Source: Diospyros lotus
Lineage: Eukaryota; Streptophyta; Magnoliopsida; Ericales; Ebenaceae
Assembly (NCBI RefSeq): GCF_014633365.1
Contig: NC_068350.1
Coordinates: 31,797,119-31,861,118, forward strand
Direction of reading: 5' to 3'
DNA: 64,000 nucleotides
The notes beneath the pieces are model-generated. The model saw only the letters and a program-made list of their open reading frames with translations, searched no databases and was not told where the DNA came from. A program made the position numbers and the translations under genes. Below are positions 22,223 through 34,468 of the stretch, in pieces (position 1 is the first letter of the stretch; the number at the start of each line of letters is the position of its first letter).

Positions 22223-24084
22223 GAGCTAGAAAATATTGAAGATAAAACATTTTCTGTTTTCCAATATTGTTGATATTTGTTATAAATACTAATTCTTTTT
22301 TATAATCTTAAAAATCTTGTAAAATGCTACTATTGTAGCTATTTGTAGTATTTATTACTAGTCAATGTTATTGTTCGTAAAGTTTTGTTTACTATATATA
22401 ATATTAATTTATAACACTAATATTATTGATATAGCTAATTTTTTTTTATTCTATTTATTATTAATTAATTTTAAAGTTTATGTCATTGCAATTTATATTA
22501 ACATAAATGTAAGCATAATTACAAATTGGTATTGATTCCGATTAACCTTTCTTGGTGACCATACACTTACAAAGAAAAATGCAACCTTTAACACTCTGAC
22601 ACTCAAGTTAGTAAAAAAAAAAAAAATGGGTAAGATATATTCTATAAATTCAAAAGTTGAAAGTAAACTCGAGCCAGGTCCAATAACTGAAAGGAAGTCC
22701 TTACCTTTTATGGGACAACTAGAGATGAGGTACTCGGAGTAAACTTTGAGATCCCAAAGCTCATATCTCATGGGCTTTAGGAGAATTTTTGAGACCTCTA
22801 CCTTGAATCTTTCAAGATTTGGATCTAATTATTCTTTCAAGTCTCGAGACCTGTCATTTCTCAAGCGATTTGAGATTAGGAGTAGAGTTTGAATTGACTT
22901 TCTTAAATAGACATTTTGTTGTAACTTTTTTGGTACCACATCAATAACTAAAACACTATTTTATTACGGTGCCATCATTAAGAAATTCAATACATACCAA
23001 TACTAATATGTGTGAATAAGAATAAGGTTTTTTTTCTCTCATTTAAATATGTATGTAACACTCAATGCGATGTGTTAAGCATCATTAATCTATTTATAAA
23101 TTACGATTTACTAGCTTAGGGTTTTATTTTATGCGCCCATCAAGTATATATTCCATTACAATTTTAAGTTCTTCACCTTACATATCACATTTATATAATA
23201 AACTTATAAAAAATTTGCGATCCTAAGAAATTGTGTTAATGGAAAAAAAAATCACTTTTATTGTTGTACTTCAAAAAAAATCACTTTTATTTTGAAGTGA
23301 GTTGGCACTTCTAATTAATAATATTATCACAAATTAGCTCAAGTTTGAATGACAATAAGTTATTGTGGGCTTAAAATGTGTGGAAGAGAGGGTTTGTTAG
23401 CTATAACTAACTATTGAAAGTATTAAATTGACAAAAGTTCAGCTTCTTAATTACTCATTTATTTTATTAATTTTGACTACATCTTTTACAATATTAAGTA
23501 AATACTATCTAAAGTTAAATACTATCCATTAAGTTCCTAGATGTTTGGAGAACAAAAATGTCGATACCAACTATAGTGAGGAAGGTATAACGAATTATCT
23601 CATTCAATATTTTGAAAACTGGATAAATTTTCAAAATATCGACTTCCAAAGTGGATAAATTTTTACAAGGGACTATATGAAAGAGTTTACAATTTAATTA
23701 GTTTTTGTTTTCATTTTATTAAGTTTGACTTTATTTCTATGTTAAAAAATAAAGATCTAACGCGATTTTTTTTTTTTTTTCCGGATGGAGAACCTAATGT
23801 ATCGTTAGCCAACTATGATTCATTTTTAGTTTTGTTTTCAATTATATATATATATAGATATATAATTTCTTTATTCATCATTTTAGTTGTCGACACCACC
23901 TTTATTGAGTACTAGGGCAATCCCTCCAATGGCTTAAATCGCCTGTGATGATAGGATGACAAATACAAAAAGAAATTTGTGAAAACACCATTTTGTTTTA
24001 AATTCTTTTAAAAATTTGAAAACAAAAATCAATAAACAAATGCATCTTTTTGTTTTTGAGTTCAAACCGATGAAAGTGGAACTA
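22223..24084. other. AT-rich spacer
   Basis: No gene recognised. Poly-A or poly-T runs occur near 22614-22626 and 23767-23780, and a TA run near 23845-23870. Confidence 0.6.
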
Positions 24085-24925
24085 AAGGCTGTTTGATTGG
24101 CCATATTTTTCATGAAAAATGATTATTTTTCATCTAAATTTTAGTTTTTGAGGTGTTTAGTTGACCATATTTTTTAGATAAATTAAATTCTAACTTTTGG
24201 TCACGTGGTGGCCTTTTCCCACTTTTGTTGAAAAATAAATTCTTTGGGAAACAAATTTTCTAGGCAATTCATGCAGTCCCGACTCCCGATCGCTCCTTCA
24301 TCCTCGAGGGTTTTTCTCTTCCATTCAGCGCTGACTCTTCCCCTTGTTCGTCGCCATATTTGTTGAAGACGAGCTCCGATTTTGAGTTCCAGACCGCTGT
24401 TCATCTTCATCTTCATCTAAGGTAAGGTTTCCGACGATATTATCTTTTGATTTTCAACTTCCCTGAAGATCTGGAAGCAGATTTGCAACGAGCTAGCGAG
24501 AGGCAACAATGGAGTGAGCGAGAGAGAGGGTGAGTGATTGAGGGGTTTGGATTTAGTTTGAAGGGCTCTTTGTCTCCATTTCCTCTCCATCATCCCCTTT
24601 CCCTTCCCTCTTACACGACTCTAGAACAACCCTAAGACCCGACCGACAAACAAGCCATCACCGGTCCTATTCTTTCACGTTTCTTTCTTTTGCACGTACT
24701 AGGTCAAACACCAAAAGTTAGAAAAAATGACTATTTCTATAAAAAATAATAGCAATAAATCATCAAAAGTTGGAAAAATATAACAATTTTTAGGTAAAAA
24801 GTTAAGCCAATCAAACACTTCAATTGATATTTTTCATAGAATTTAATTTTAAACAATTCAATTGTCTGAAAAATATTTTTTTTTTTATGAAATTTCATGC
24901 TTGCAATCAAACGCAGTATAAAAGT
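24085..24925. mobile_element. MITE-like element with an enclosed gene-like piece
   Basis: The left end AGGCTGTTTGATTGGCCATA and the reverse complement of the right end (TGCGTTTGATTGCAAGCATG) share GTTTGATTG and A/T-rich flanks. Near-end blocks 'caatcaaac' also occur at about 24807. The interior from about 24240 to 24660 is GC-richer, with a C/T-rich stretch and a donor-like 'CTAAGGTAAGGTTTCC' at 24417-24432. It looks like a captured 5' gene segment. This is tentative. Confidence 0.4.
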
Positions 24926-26242
24926 TTAAGACAAATGAGCGCCAAAAGGATGGAAAATATTATATTGGAGGGAATAAAGACCTGCATCCATAAAGTTACA
25001 ACAAAAGCTTGTGAGCATTACACACACATGCATACACAAAAAAAAAACCTTTATATCCCTAGTCTTCCTCGTTCTATTGATCATATAGTTAATATTATTA
25101 AATATATATAAATTAAATATATCATAATTATTATTATAATTAAGTATTTAACTTTATATATTATTAAATATAAAATATATATAATCTATTATCCATATCT
25201 TCACTATTTATGATATATATAATCATATTTGAATTTGAATTTTAGTAATCATATTCATGTTTAATATTAGACTCAATTAAATGGTTTGAATTTAAGTTTT
25301 GCACTTGGTCTTTTAACAGGCATAAGGTAGACAAATTTCCTCTAGAAGTGTGCACTCCTGGATTTAAGTTTGGTTTTATGCTTTTATAATCTAAACGTGA
25401 CAACTTCTTGTTAATTAATTGTGAAGAAAGAGTAAAATAAAATAATCAAATAAAAATTTAGCTAAATAGTTCAAATTTTTGTATAATTAAGAAATTGGGT
25501 CAATTTAACATTTCAACTTTTGAAAACTTGGTCAATTTCATATTCATAATTAATCAACTATTAGTTTGACTAATGATAGTTAATAAGAGGTAACGTTACA
25601 CTAACAATAAGGTAGGTTGCATGGAAATGAAAGTGGAAAATGAATATAAAATAAAAAAAACGTGAAATTGAAATTTTAAATAAGTAGAAAATAGAAACAA
25701 GAAAAAAATATATGGTTTTTTATAATTATAATATTTAATGTTAAAAATTATAAAAAAATAATTATTCAATTATTCATTTAATTAAATATAAACACAAGTT
25801 ACTTCTATCTCTAATGTGGTTGTTGGGACAACAAAAACAGAATTGCTTTTGTCTTTGACATGTTCATGAAATAGAAATATGTTTTCAATATTGTGAAACA
25901 ACTCTGAAATGTTTCTAAAATTACAAAAATAGTTCAAAAATATTTTTTTGTTTCTTGACATTTCAAGATAGGAAATGTTTGAAAAACATTGAAACGACAC
26001 CGTTTCGATGTTTTCATGCACTAGGGAAAACATGTATTACGGTCTAAAATTTTGAATACTATTAAAATTTTGAATACTAAATTGGATATAGGCCTATGGT
26101 ATATGGTCTAAAATGGCTTTTTGTAAATATGTGATTGTTATTTAATTCAATTTAAATATGAAAAAAGAAAAAAAAAAGAAAAAAAAAGAAAAAGATTCTC
26201 CCACCTGACCTTTCCAAACCATTACAAAACAAAATACTCTGA
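24926..26242. other. AT-rich spacer
   Basis: No gene recognised. A poly-A-rich G/A tract lies at 26159-26194, and the AAACGACACCGTTT motif at 25992-26005. The duplicated block begins at its right edge. Confidence 0.6.
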
Positions 26243-26459
26243 GTATCACAACAAACGACTAAATGAGTGCACAAAGAAAGTCCTCTATAAAAAAAAATAA
26301 TAAGTAAAAGTAAACTATATAAGTATGTACAATAATCAGAGGACATATTCGAAAGATTACGCCGTAAAAATTAATAAAATTTAATAATTTAATAATTTAT
26401 ATATTTTTTATTTTATTTTGTTATTGTCAAAATATAATAATTATAAGTTAAAATCTTAG

Positions 26460-26830
26460 AAATTTAAATTTTGTGGAACTAGAGCAAGACTATAGCACGA
26501 GAAAATCAACAGTTAAGACTGCACTTTGTGGAGGTAAAGCACAACTATAGTACGAGAAAATCAACAATTAAGACTGCACTTTCTTACCTCGGCCTCCTCC
26601 CAAGAAAAAAAATAATTAAAATTTATAATCTTGATAATTTAGACTTTGTGGAGATAGAGCATGATTGCAACACGAAAAGATGAATAATTAACACTACACT
26701 TTCCTCTCCCCTCCCCCCCAAAAGAGACACAATAATTAAAATTTATAATTTTGAAAATTTAGCCTTTGTGGAACAAGAGCACGACTGCAGCACGAGAAGA
26801 TTAACAGTTAAGACTGCACTTTCTTCCCCC
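26460..26830. repeat. Tandem units with poly-C/poly-A ends, set 1
   Basis: Four units share 'tttgtggag.tagagcacgactg.agcacgagaagatcaacagttaagactgcactttc'. The last three are followed by a C-rich tract running into poly-A. The full unit is about 110-120 bases. Further copies are at 27859-28090 and 33430-33780. Confidence 0.85.
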
Positions 26831-26963
26831 TCCCTTCCAAAAAAAAAAAAATCAAAAAACACGAAAAGGTTAAGATTGGACCAAGTAGTCTAGTTTGTGA
26901 TGACTGAAAGATTAGCCATTAACTAATCTAGCTTGAAGAGATCAAACCTTCATATTCTTCTTT

Positions 26964-27159
26964 CTAATTTCTTGAAGCTTCAAAAGTGCCTTGGGATGCT
27001 TGACCCCTCAATGATAGGTTTGCTATTATTGGTGATCTCCTAACAATTTCTGATTGTGTTGAAGTGGCCTTGGACCGACTGGAGGTTCTTCTTTTCAACT
27101 TGCTTGGTACCACAGGCTGCAAGGGAGTGCCCCCAGAGATGGAGATTCCTCTGCTCTCG
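26964..27159 (-). pseudogene. Terminal exon-like segment of an unrecognised gene, cassette 1
   Basis: On the minus strand a splice acceptor (TTATTTTAG, AG at 27161-27160) opens a frame of 65 codons ending in a stop at 26964. Landmarks are ESRGISISGGTPLQPVVPSK, then KRRTSSRSKATSTQSEIVRR, ending GTFEASRN. The peptide is basic and serine/threonine-rich. I do not recognise the family. The segment recurs as an altered copy at 33800-34030, and a shorter piece at 28110-28210. In the second 12 kb copy (52688-52882) one C is missing, which breaks the frame. It may be the 3' exon of a real gene or a relic. Confidence 0.45.
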
Positions 27160-27279
27160 CTAAAATAATAAGACAAGTTTGAACTATAAAATTAGAAAAT
27201 GTAGCTACAAAGAATTAATATTCTTTATGAATTTATACTGGAGAAGAATTGTTGTTACCTCTATTTAGAAAATGTAGCT

Positions 27280-27600
27280 ACAAAGAATTACACCACTATG
27301 TTCTTAGAAATCATCAGGTATTCGCAGTTACACAATCATTTATCCTTGGGGTTTTATGATAGTCTATTTGATCAAGGTGACCAATGATAAAAGGAAACAC
27401 CAATTAAGAATAGGTAATTAATTATTTTTTTAACTCACAATCCATGTATTTACTCTGTTCAACATGGATTAATTCATGAGATAAAATGCAAATGAATGCA
27501 AGAAACTAGATTATTTACTATATACTTCCTAAGCACTAAAAGTAAAACTTACAATGAAGACCATACCTAGAAATGATAGAAATGAGAGTTCCATCATCAA
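27280..27600. repeat. Cassette spacer, copy 1 of 3
   Basis: The phrase set 'acaccactatgttcttagaaatcatcaggtattcgcag', 'tccttggggttttatgat', 'gatcaaggtgaccaatgataaaaggaaac' and 'aactcacaatccatgtatttact' recurs at 28280-28530 and 34160-34440. It defines a three-fold tandem repeat of the whole cassette. Confidence 0.85.
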
Positions 27601-27609
27601 ATGTCCCTA

Positions 27610-27850
27610 TTAGAAGACATATAAAACGTGCATATTGTGTCGATGATCCAATCTTTACTAAGTTTAGTAATCTCATTAGTTACCATCATAAGTTCTCCAT
27701 CACTACTGTTATTTTCAACAATATTGATTTTTTCAGAAGTTTCAAGTTGTTTCCCTTTCTAGTCAGATTACTGTCTTTTAAGTTTGTTTTACAAGTTATA
27801 ACATTGATTTTTTATGTTCTATTTTTTCTTACAATAATTACAGATTTTGG
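27610..27850 (-). pseudogene. Copia gag zinc-knuckle/protease remnant, cassette 1
   Basis: The minus strand reads a degenerate zinc-knuckle-like stretch, then SSDGELMMVTNEITKLSKDW and IIDTICTFYM. This corresponds to the Copia Gag-to-protease region (W-I-L-D-S-G-x-x-x-H-M, here with the active-site DSG changed to DTI). Stops are present. The piece ends abruptly at an exon-like segment with splice donor CTAG|GTATGG (exon end 27567), so retroelement and gene-cassette sequence are joined. Confidence 0.65.
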
Positions 27851-27858
27851 TAACTTAA

Positions 27859-28095
27859 ACTTTGTGGAGGTAGAGCACGACTGAAGCACGAGAAGATCAA
27901 TAGTTATGACTGTATTTTCCTCCCCTTCCCCCCTCCTCCCCCCCCCCCCAAAAAAAAAAAAAAATTAACGTTTATAATTTTGAAAATTTAGATTTTGTGG
28001 AGTTAGAGCACGATTGTAGCACCAGAAGATCAATAATTAAGACTGTACTTTCCTTCAACCCCCCCTCCCCCCCCCCCCCAAAAAAAAAAAACACA
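27859..28095. repeat. Tandem units with poly-C/poly-A ends, set 2
   Basis: Two units with C runs of about ten to twelve followed by A runs of about eleven to sixteen are present. C and A run lengths differ between the two 12 kb copies, as expected of homopolymers. Confidence 0.85.
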
Positions 28096-28109
28096 AAAAG
28101 TTTATGACT

Positions 28110-28531
28110 ACCATTCTAATCTAGCTTGAAGAGATCCAAATCTTCATATTCTCCTTTCTAATTTCTTGAAGCGTCAGAAGTGCCCTGGAATGCTTGACCC
28201 CTCAATGACAAGTTTATGAATATTCTTTATGAATTTATACAGGAGAAGAATTGTTGTTACCTCTATTTAGAAAATGTAGCTACAAAGGATTACACCACTA
28301 TGTTCTTAGAAATCATCAGGTATTCGCAGCTACACAATCATTTATCCTTGGGGTTTTATGTTGGTCTATTTGATCAAGGTGACCAATGATAAAAGGAAAC
28401 AATAATTAAGGATAGGTAATTAATTATTTTTTTAACTCACAATCCATGTATTTACTCTCTTCAACATGGATTCATGACATAAAATGCAAATGAATGCAAG
28501 AAACTAGATTATTTACTAAATACTTCCTAAG
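28110..28531. repeat. Cassette 2, left part
   Basis: This is a partial copy of the exon-like segment (28130-28210) followed by the cassette spacer. It is interrupted at CTAAG (28527-28531) by solo LTR D and resumes at 31591. Confidence 0.75.
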
Positions 28532-31500
28532 TGTAATACCCGAGAACTTTGGGTAATTGAGAAATAAATATTTTATTAGAAAAGTCGAATTTTGGGGAAA
28601 ATAAGTATTAGAATAGTCCGAGAAATTGATCGAATCAATTGTCGGGAGTACCCTGGAGCCGAGATGCCTAAAGAAAATGATATGGTAGTATTGAGTAAAT
28701 TGAGATATGATTTATGGCATCGAAAGAATTTGGATCGGGAATAATTTTCGGTATAGCTAAAAATGCAGCTTCAGGATAGGCCGTAAAAACTGAATATTCG
28801 TAGGAGACTCCCGAAATGGAAACAGAAGCTTAGGGAAGCTTCGATTCATCAAGTAGAACAACCCTTCACCTTATTTTTTTGGAAGAAATGAATGGGTTTG
28901 CAGCTAAAACAAAGATTCAGGCCAAAGTACAGTTTACCGAATTTGCCAGGTCGAGATGGAAAATTTTTGGAATCTTCCGAGAAGGAATGAAAGTTTTTAT
29001 GACTTGAGGGTCCTAATGGAAATGAAAGAAAGTTCAAGAGCTTGAGAAAAGGGGCAAAAATGCAATAAGTCAAAGTTGGAGGGGAAAAGTGGAATTTCTA
29101 AAAATTGGAGCAAGCCATGGCCGACCAGCACCTTTCCGGTCGCCGACCAAGGGAATTTGACCATTGGGATCTCGAGATCTCGGGTTAGGGAAGCTCAAGG
29201 ACCAAGCCTTGACTGTCGGCGTGCATCGAGGTGGCAGAAAAATCAAGAAATCCGATCGTGTTTGGTCGGCAATGGCACGGCCTGTAATCGTCCATTCGAG
29301 GCTGATTGTCGCTGGTTTTGGGTCATCCAAGGGATGGGTGAGGCTTTTAAGGCCTTGGGTCCAGCAACCATGGGCGTTTCGAAGTTCAATTTGGGCTATA
29401 AATAACCGGGTTTGGCTAAGGGTTCAAAGAGAAATCAGGAGAAATTGCTCGTGTTTTGGTTAGAATCGAGCATCACTGATAAGAGGAAATTATTCCCCAT
29501 GTCCAGAGGGTGAGTTATGGAAATTTTGAGCAATTTTCGTCAAGAAATGAGGGAGATTCGAAGGTTGATCGGAAAATCAGGCATGGTTGAAATCTGGGCT
29601 TGACCAGTCGAGAAAAATTGCTCCATTCAGCGTGTTTGAAGCTATAATCTTGTAGAGGTCAAAGATAGGAAGGCATAGGTTCAAACAGGGAGCAAATCAG
29701 AGGTCGGACAGAGGAGAAATCGACGAAAAATAGTGGCTGGTCACGGCCGTCTGCGAAGAAGACTACCGGCGTGTGTGATACATGCCAGTAGCTAGCCGAG
29801 AGTGGATGCGTGTGAGCTAACTTCAACCTGAGCATGAAAGCGCGTCCAAGCTCCGAAAATTGTGAAATAAATTTCTAAATTCCTTTAAAATCGAGATCTA
29901 CGTCTTGTAAAAAGGAATTGGATTTTGAGTTCTCGGTGTTTTGATTCTAGCATCAAAGAGTCTCGTTTTGCGTGAAAACGCACCATCCAGGTAAGTCCAA
30001 TATTTTTATCTTGATGTTCATAGGTTATTATGATTTGTTGTGAAGAAATATTGGAGAAAATAGCTTTGGAGGGATTTATTTGAATTTTTAGAGGCCAAAA
30101 TAAGAGAAAAATTGGAGAAAATATGAAAATTATGAGAAAAATAGGTTTTTGATTATTATATGTTGATTAGGGTGCCTTGAGGATTAAAGTGATGTGATTT
30201 GTGCGAATTTTGAGATTGGCACGAAAACGAGGTCGGGCACGCAAATAGAGGCATTGCGCGCTTTTTGAGGTATCCTGATTTTTTGTCAAATGTGAGTTGT
30301 TCTACCCCAAAAATTGTTTATTTCAAGTTGTTCTCATCTTAAAACTTGATTTGATCCATGCAAATGTTTTGCTACATGTGAATGGTTTTTACCTGTCATG
30401 GTTGTTTTCATACGGATTTGTCCCGAAATGGTTTATGCATGTGCATTGAATTTTGTGATAAAATTATGTACATGATATGTTGTTTCCTATGATCATTGGC
30501 GTGTTTTTGGGTTGGGATGTCAACTTATGAGGTGGCACTTGAAGTGGTAGCACTAGGGAAACGTGCTAAGGGAAAATACCCACTTGTGATGGGGGCTGAG
30601 AGTGGACACCACCCTTGCGAGTCGACAAGTGGCGGGGCTGAGAGTGTACACCACCTCGGATTGGCAAGAGGGGGCTGCGAGTGGACACCACTCCAGATGC
30701 CTTGCGCGGTAGTATTGTTTTCAAGGTGGACGTGGATAGTGTTGATCATCATTTGGCCAGGATTGATGTTGACAGTGCTCCGTAAGCTTCTGAGTGGAAA
30801 CATAGTGATGACGGGGTGGTTCCCGGGATCATGCATTGACGTTGCTCTCTCTTAGGTTAGGATTGTGTTTTACTAATGTGTCAATGTGGTTATGATGCCT
30901 TTAGAGAGATTGCATTTTCCTCGGTTAGAGTTAAGTGCTGGGTAGGTTTCTCTTGGGCCGAGTTTTGCCGTGATATTATGTTGTTTTATATCTTGCATAC
31001 ATTCATGAAAACGTTTTGAACTCTCACTTAGATGATTCATCATCTTATGTTGGACTTTTGTCCTTGAAATATTCTAACATTCCAGGTGGTAGCAGCTATT
31101 CTAAAGGGAAAGGAATTGTCGAGAAGTGACGGTAACTTGTAGGTGGATCGTAGTATATGTTTCGGATTATATGTATTTCCTTTTGATGATGTCATGTTAG
31201 ACGATGATATAGTTTTGATGTTATGTATAAAATGGTTTTGGTTATGTATCACATCAAGTTTCGATCTAGCTTTCGCATTTGTTTAATGATGATATTACCT
31301 GTCTTAGCTTTATGTCTTTAAGTTTGATATGCTGAGAAGGTAATCGGAATTATTTGGGAAATTACGGATTTAAGTGTTATGTAATGGATATGCATGTCTA
31401 GGAAAGTTCTGGCTAAGGAAAGACTTGGTACTTAACTGTGTCCGTTTGTGACCCACCTCTCTTTTCTGGAAATTTACCTGGTGTACTATTCACGTACAGA

Positions 31501-31590
31501 CGCTGCGTTTGTGAAAAAAAATATATCCCCAAAACCCATGGTGATGTTTTCCACATTTATAACGCCCCTCGGTTGGAGCGGGGCATTACA
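28532..31590 (+). mobile_element. Solo LTR D, long gypsy-type
   Basis: It starts TGTAATACCCGAG, ends GCGGGGCATTACA, and spans 3059 bp. It is flanked by CTAAG (28527-28531 and 31591-31595). The uninterrupted cassette at 27521-27560 reads 'cttcctaagcactaaaag', the exact pre-insertion target. TATA-like TATAAATAA is at 29397-29405. Open frames at 29076-29463 and 30496-30855 show no domain. A related element in reverse orientation is LTR C. Confidence 0.95.
30593..30705 (+). repeat. Three-unit minisatellite in LTR D
   Basis: Three imperfect units of about 48 bases built on GGCTGAGAGTGGACACCACC lie in tandem. This gives the repetitive peptide seen in any long open frame here. Confidence 0.8.
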
Positions 31591-31639
31591 CTAAGCACTA
31601 AAAGTAAAACTTGCAATGAAGACCATACCTAAAAATGAT

Positions 31640-32189
31640 AGAAATGAGAGTTCCATCATCAAATGTCCCTATTCGAAGACATATGAAATGTACATATTGT
31701 GTCGACGATCCAATCTTTACTAGGTTTAGTAATCTCATTAGTTACTATCAAAAGTTCTCCATCACTACTATCTTTTAAGTTTGTTTTACAAGTTATAACA
31801 CTGATTCTTTATGTGTCATTTTTTCTTACAATAATTATAGATTTTTTTATTTATTTCTGAACTTGGATCTACTTTTCCCTCTATTACCATAGTTTCTATC
31901 ATGTGTTATTCCTTTAATCAACAGACATTCCCCTTGATTTTTAGAGTTTCTCAATAATTGTTTATCAATTTTTTATTTCGAAAATAAAGTATCATAAACT
32001 TTATCTAGGGTGAGAGTAACACGATTATAGAGTATGTTGCCTCTAAAAGTTGAATACGATGCCAGTAGAAAACATAAACAAAATTAGACCTAAATCCTCA
32101 TCATCATATTTAACCTTCATAATTTCCAAATCAAAAACAATTTTTTTAAAAGCTATTAAATGGCTTTTAATAGATGTACATTCTGCCAT
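31640..32189 (-). pseudogene. Copia gag to protease remnant, cassette 2
   Basis: The minus strand from 32189 reads SHLIAFKKIVFDLEIMKVKY, then DDEDLGLILFM, as in the Copia Gag (UBN2) domain. After frameshifts come a zinc-knuckle-like stretch and SSDGELLIVTNEITKPSKDW. It is longer than the cassette 1 remnant and is broken by several stops. Cassettes 1 and 2 share the same junction into the exon-like piece, so the fusion predates their duplication. Confidence 0.75.
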
Positions 32190-32339
32190 TACGAAAGATC
32201 AAATAACCCCAAATAATGCCAAACGATCGAAAAATAAAATTTCAATAGAAAACAAACCAGAATACCAAATCTAGGTAGTAAATTTGGACAAAAATAAATT
32301 TGGATTTGGGCTGGAAGATTGTTGGATCTAGAATGGCCT

Positions 32340-33200
32340 AATGGGTAGGGTCAAACTAAATCTGGATTGGATCTGGCCAACATTTGGGCGTGCTTGGAAG
32401 CTTGGCTGTAATGGTGAAGGATACTACTATTGGAGAAGATGAAAGCACAGTGATTGTCGATGGTGGCACGGAGGCTAGTTTACAATGACAACAATGAATG
32501 GCAAGGTCACCATGAGCGACAGTGACAAAAGGCACAAGGGAATTTTGATTGTTATTTGAGGAGCAAGCAAAGACTAGTGATGACGAAGTAGAGGAAGCTA
32601 ACTATTGACGGTTGGGGTAGGAGAAGACGATCGGACTCTTAGAGAAATCGAAGGCGAATTGACAGTGGAAAAGGCACTAATGTCAACAAGACAATGATGA
32701 AGGATGTTAAGAGGCCGACGAGGGTGACAAAGACCAAAGTTGATACCGACGATGGCGGAGATGATCGACAATAAGTGGTGATAAAGACCGATGATGGTGG
32801 TCAGGTAAGGAGACAAATGGTAGGCCAGAGAAGCTGAACGATCAACGACGAAGGTGAAAGGAACGAGTTGACGACAATGGATGACAATCGGAGACAAATA
32901 CAACTAACAGTCACAATGGTTGAGGATGTTGGAGTCGCTGCTAGCGACAATAAAAGGCGAGGACAATGGTGGCAACAATAACAATTTGTGCCCAAAAAAA
33001 CTAAACTTTGAATTTGAAATTTTACTATTTTAAAATTTTGCTACAAATTAAAATTTTAAAATGTCCAGTTATTTGTTATATTAGATATTAGAATAAATTT
33101 AAAATTTAAATAAAAAGCTAAAATTTACATTTTAAAAAATTAATAGTTTTTTGTAAATAGGAATTTCATTACACAGAAAATCATAAAAGTGTCCACATCC
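32340..33200. repeat. Purine-rich low-complexity segment and AT-rich tail
   Basis: The + strand from 32400 to 32990 is rich in GAC/GATGG/GGC words, and the open frames on the minus strand come from that bias. It resembles 17817-18200 in composition. 33000-33200 is AT-rich. Confidence 0.5.
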
Positions 33201-33214
33201 TTATGATAGAGCAT

Positions 33215-33430
33215 ACCCTAAGCATCACAACAAATGATTAAAGGAGTGCACAAAGAAAGTTCTCTACACAAAAAAGAAAAAGAAAACTATATAATTATGT
33301 ACAATAATTAGAGGACATCTTTGAAAAATTATACCGAAAAAACTAACAAAATTTAATAGTTTGCATATTTATATTTTTTATTTTATTTTATTATTATTGA
33401 AATACAACAATTATAAATTATAATCTTAAA
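33215..33430. repeat. Repeat of the left edge of the 12 kb block
   Basis: 'gcatcacaacaaatgattaaaggagtgcacaaagaaagtt' and the following AT-rich sequence repeat 26243-26460 with about 85% likeness by eye. This marks the start of cassette 3. Confidence 0.8.
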
Positions 33431-33780
33431 ATTTTGAACTTTGTGAAGGTAGAGCATAGGTATAGCACAAGCAGATCAACAGTTAAGACTGCACTTTTCT
33501 CCCCCCACCAAAAAAAAAAAAAAAAAAAAAACCAAAATTTATAATCTTGGTAATTTTGACTTTGTGGAGGTAGAGCACAACTGAAGCACGATAAGATCAG
33601 CAGTTATAACTGTATTTTCCTCCCCTTCCGCCCCCCCCCCCCAAAAAAAAAAAAATTAACGTTTATAATTTGAAAAATTTAGACTTTGTGGAGTTAGAGC
33701 ATGATTGTAGTACGAGAAGATCAATAGTTAAGGTTGCACTTTCTTCCACACACCCACCCCCCAAAAAAAAAAAAAAACAC
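33430..33780. repeat. Tandem units with poly-C/poly-A ends, set 3
   Basis: Three more units of the 'tttgtggag..agagca' repeat, each closed by a C-rich tract and 12-20 A. Confidence 0.85.
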
Positions 33781-33799
33781 AAAATGTTTATGACTACCA

Positions 33800-34030
33800 T
33801 TTTAATCTAGCTTGAAAAGATCCAAATCTTCATATTCTCCTTTCTAATTTCTTGAAGCGTAAGAAGTGCCCTGCTTGACCCCTCAATGACAGGTTTGGCT
33901 AATATTATTGGTGATCTCCTAACAGTTTCTGATTGTGTTGAAGTGGCCTTGGACTTGTGGGAGGTTCTTCTTGTCGACTTGTTTGGTACCACTGGCTGCA
34001 AGGAAGTGCCTCAGAGATGGAGATTCCTTT
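33800..34030 (-). pseudogene. Terminal exon-like segment, cassette 3
   Basis: The minus strand contains VVPNKSTRRTSHKSKATSTQ, clearly the counterpart of 26964-27159. Here the upstream acceptor is changed (TTTTAAC instead of TTTTAGC) and a small deletion shifts the frame after the basic region, giving a different end. It is a broken copy of the cassette exon. Confidence 0.5.
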
Positions 34031-34433
34031 GCTCTCGTTAAAATAATAAGACAAGTTTGAACTGTAAAATTAGTAGTTTTTAACAAAGAATTAATATTGT
34101 TTATGAATTTATAAAAGAGAAGAATGGTTGTCACCTCTATCTAGAAAATACAACTACAAAGAATTACACCACTCTGTTCTTACCAATCATCATGTATCTG
34201 CAGCTACACAATCATTTATCCTTGGGGTTTTATGATTCTCAATTTGATCAAGGTGACCAAAGATAAAAGGAAACACTAATTAAGAATAGGTTATTAATTA
34301 ATTTTTTATAAACTCACAATCCAAGTATTTACTTTATTCAACATGGATTCATGAGATAAAATGCAAATGAATGAACTTTAATTTTACTAAATACTTCCAA
34401 AGCACTGAAGTAAAATTGCAGTGAAGACTTTAC

Positions 34434-34468
34434 CTAAAAATGAGAGTTCCATTATCAGATTTTGGAGC
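34434..34468 (-). other. Candidate internal exon d
   Basis: A 35 base segment lies between a good acceptor (TTTTTTCGTTGCAG) and donor (TTTTTAG|GTAAAG). It encodes APKSDNGTLIF plus two bases of a split codon. Its end matches the exon-like tail DDGTLIS of cassettes 1 and 2. It is in phase with the candidate exon at 34560-34610. Confidence 0.4.

Noticed and set aside
29076..29463. Overlapping 99-109 codon open frames on both strands
   Set aside because: They lie within solo LTR D around its TATA box. No motif is present, and they are duplicated only because the LTR is.
30496..30855. 119-codon open frame, present again at 56217-56576
   Set aside because: It overlaps the LTR D minisatellite, has no domain, and is present only because the repeat unit length is a multiple of three.
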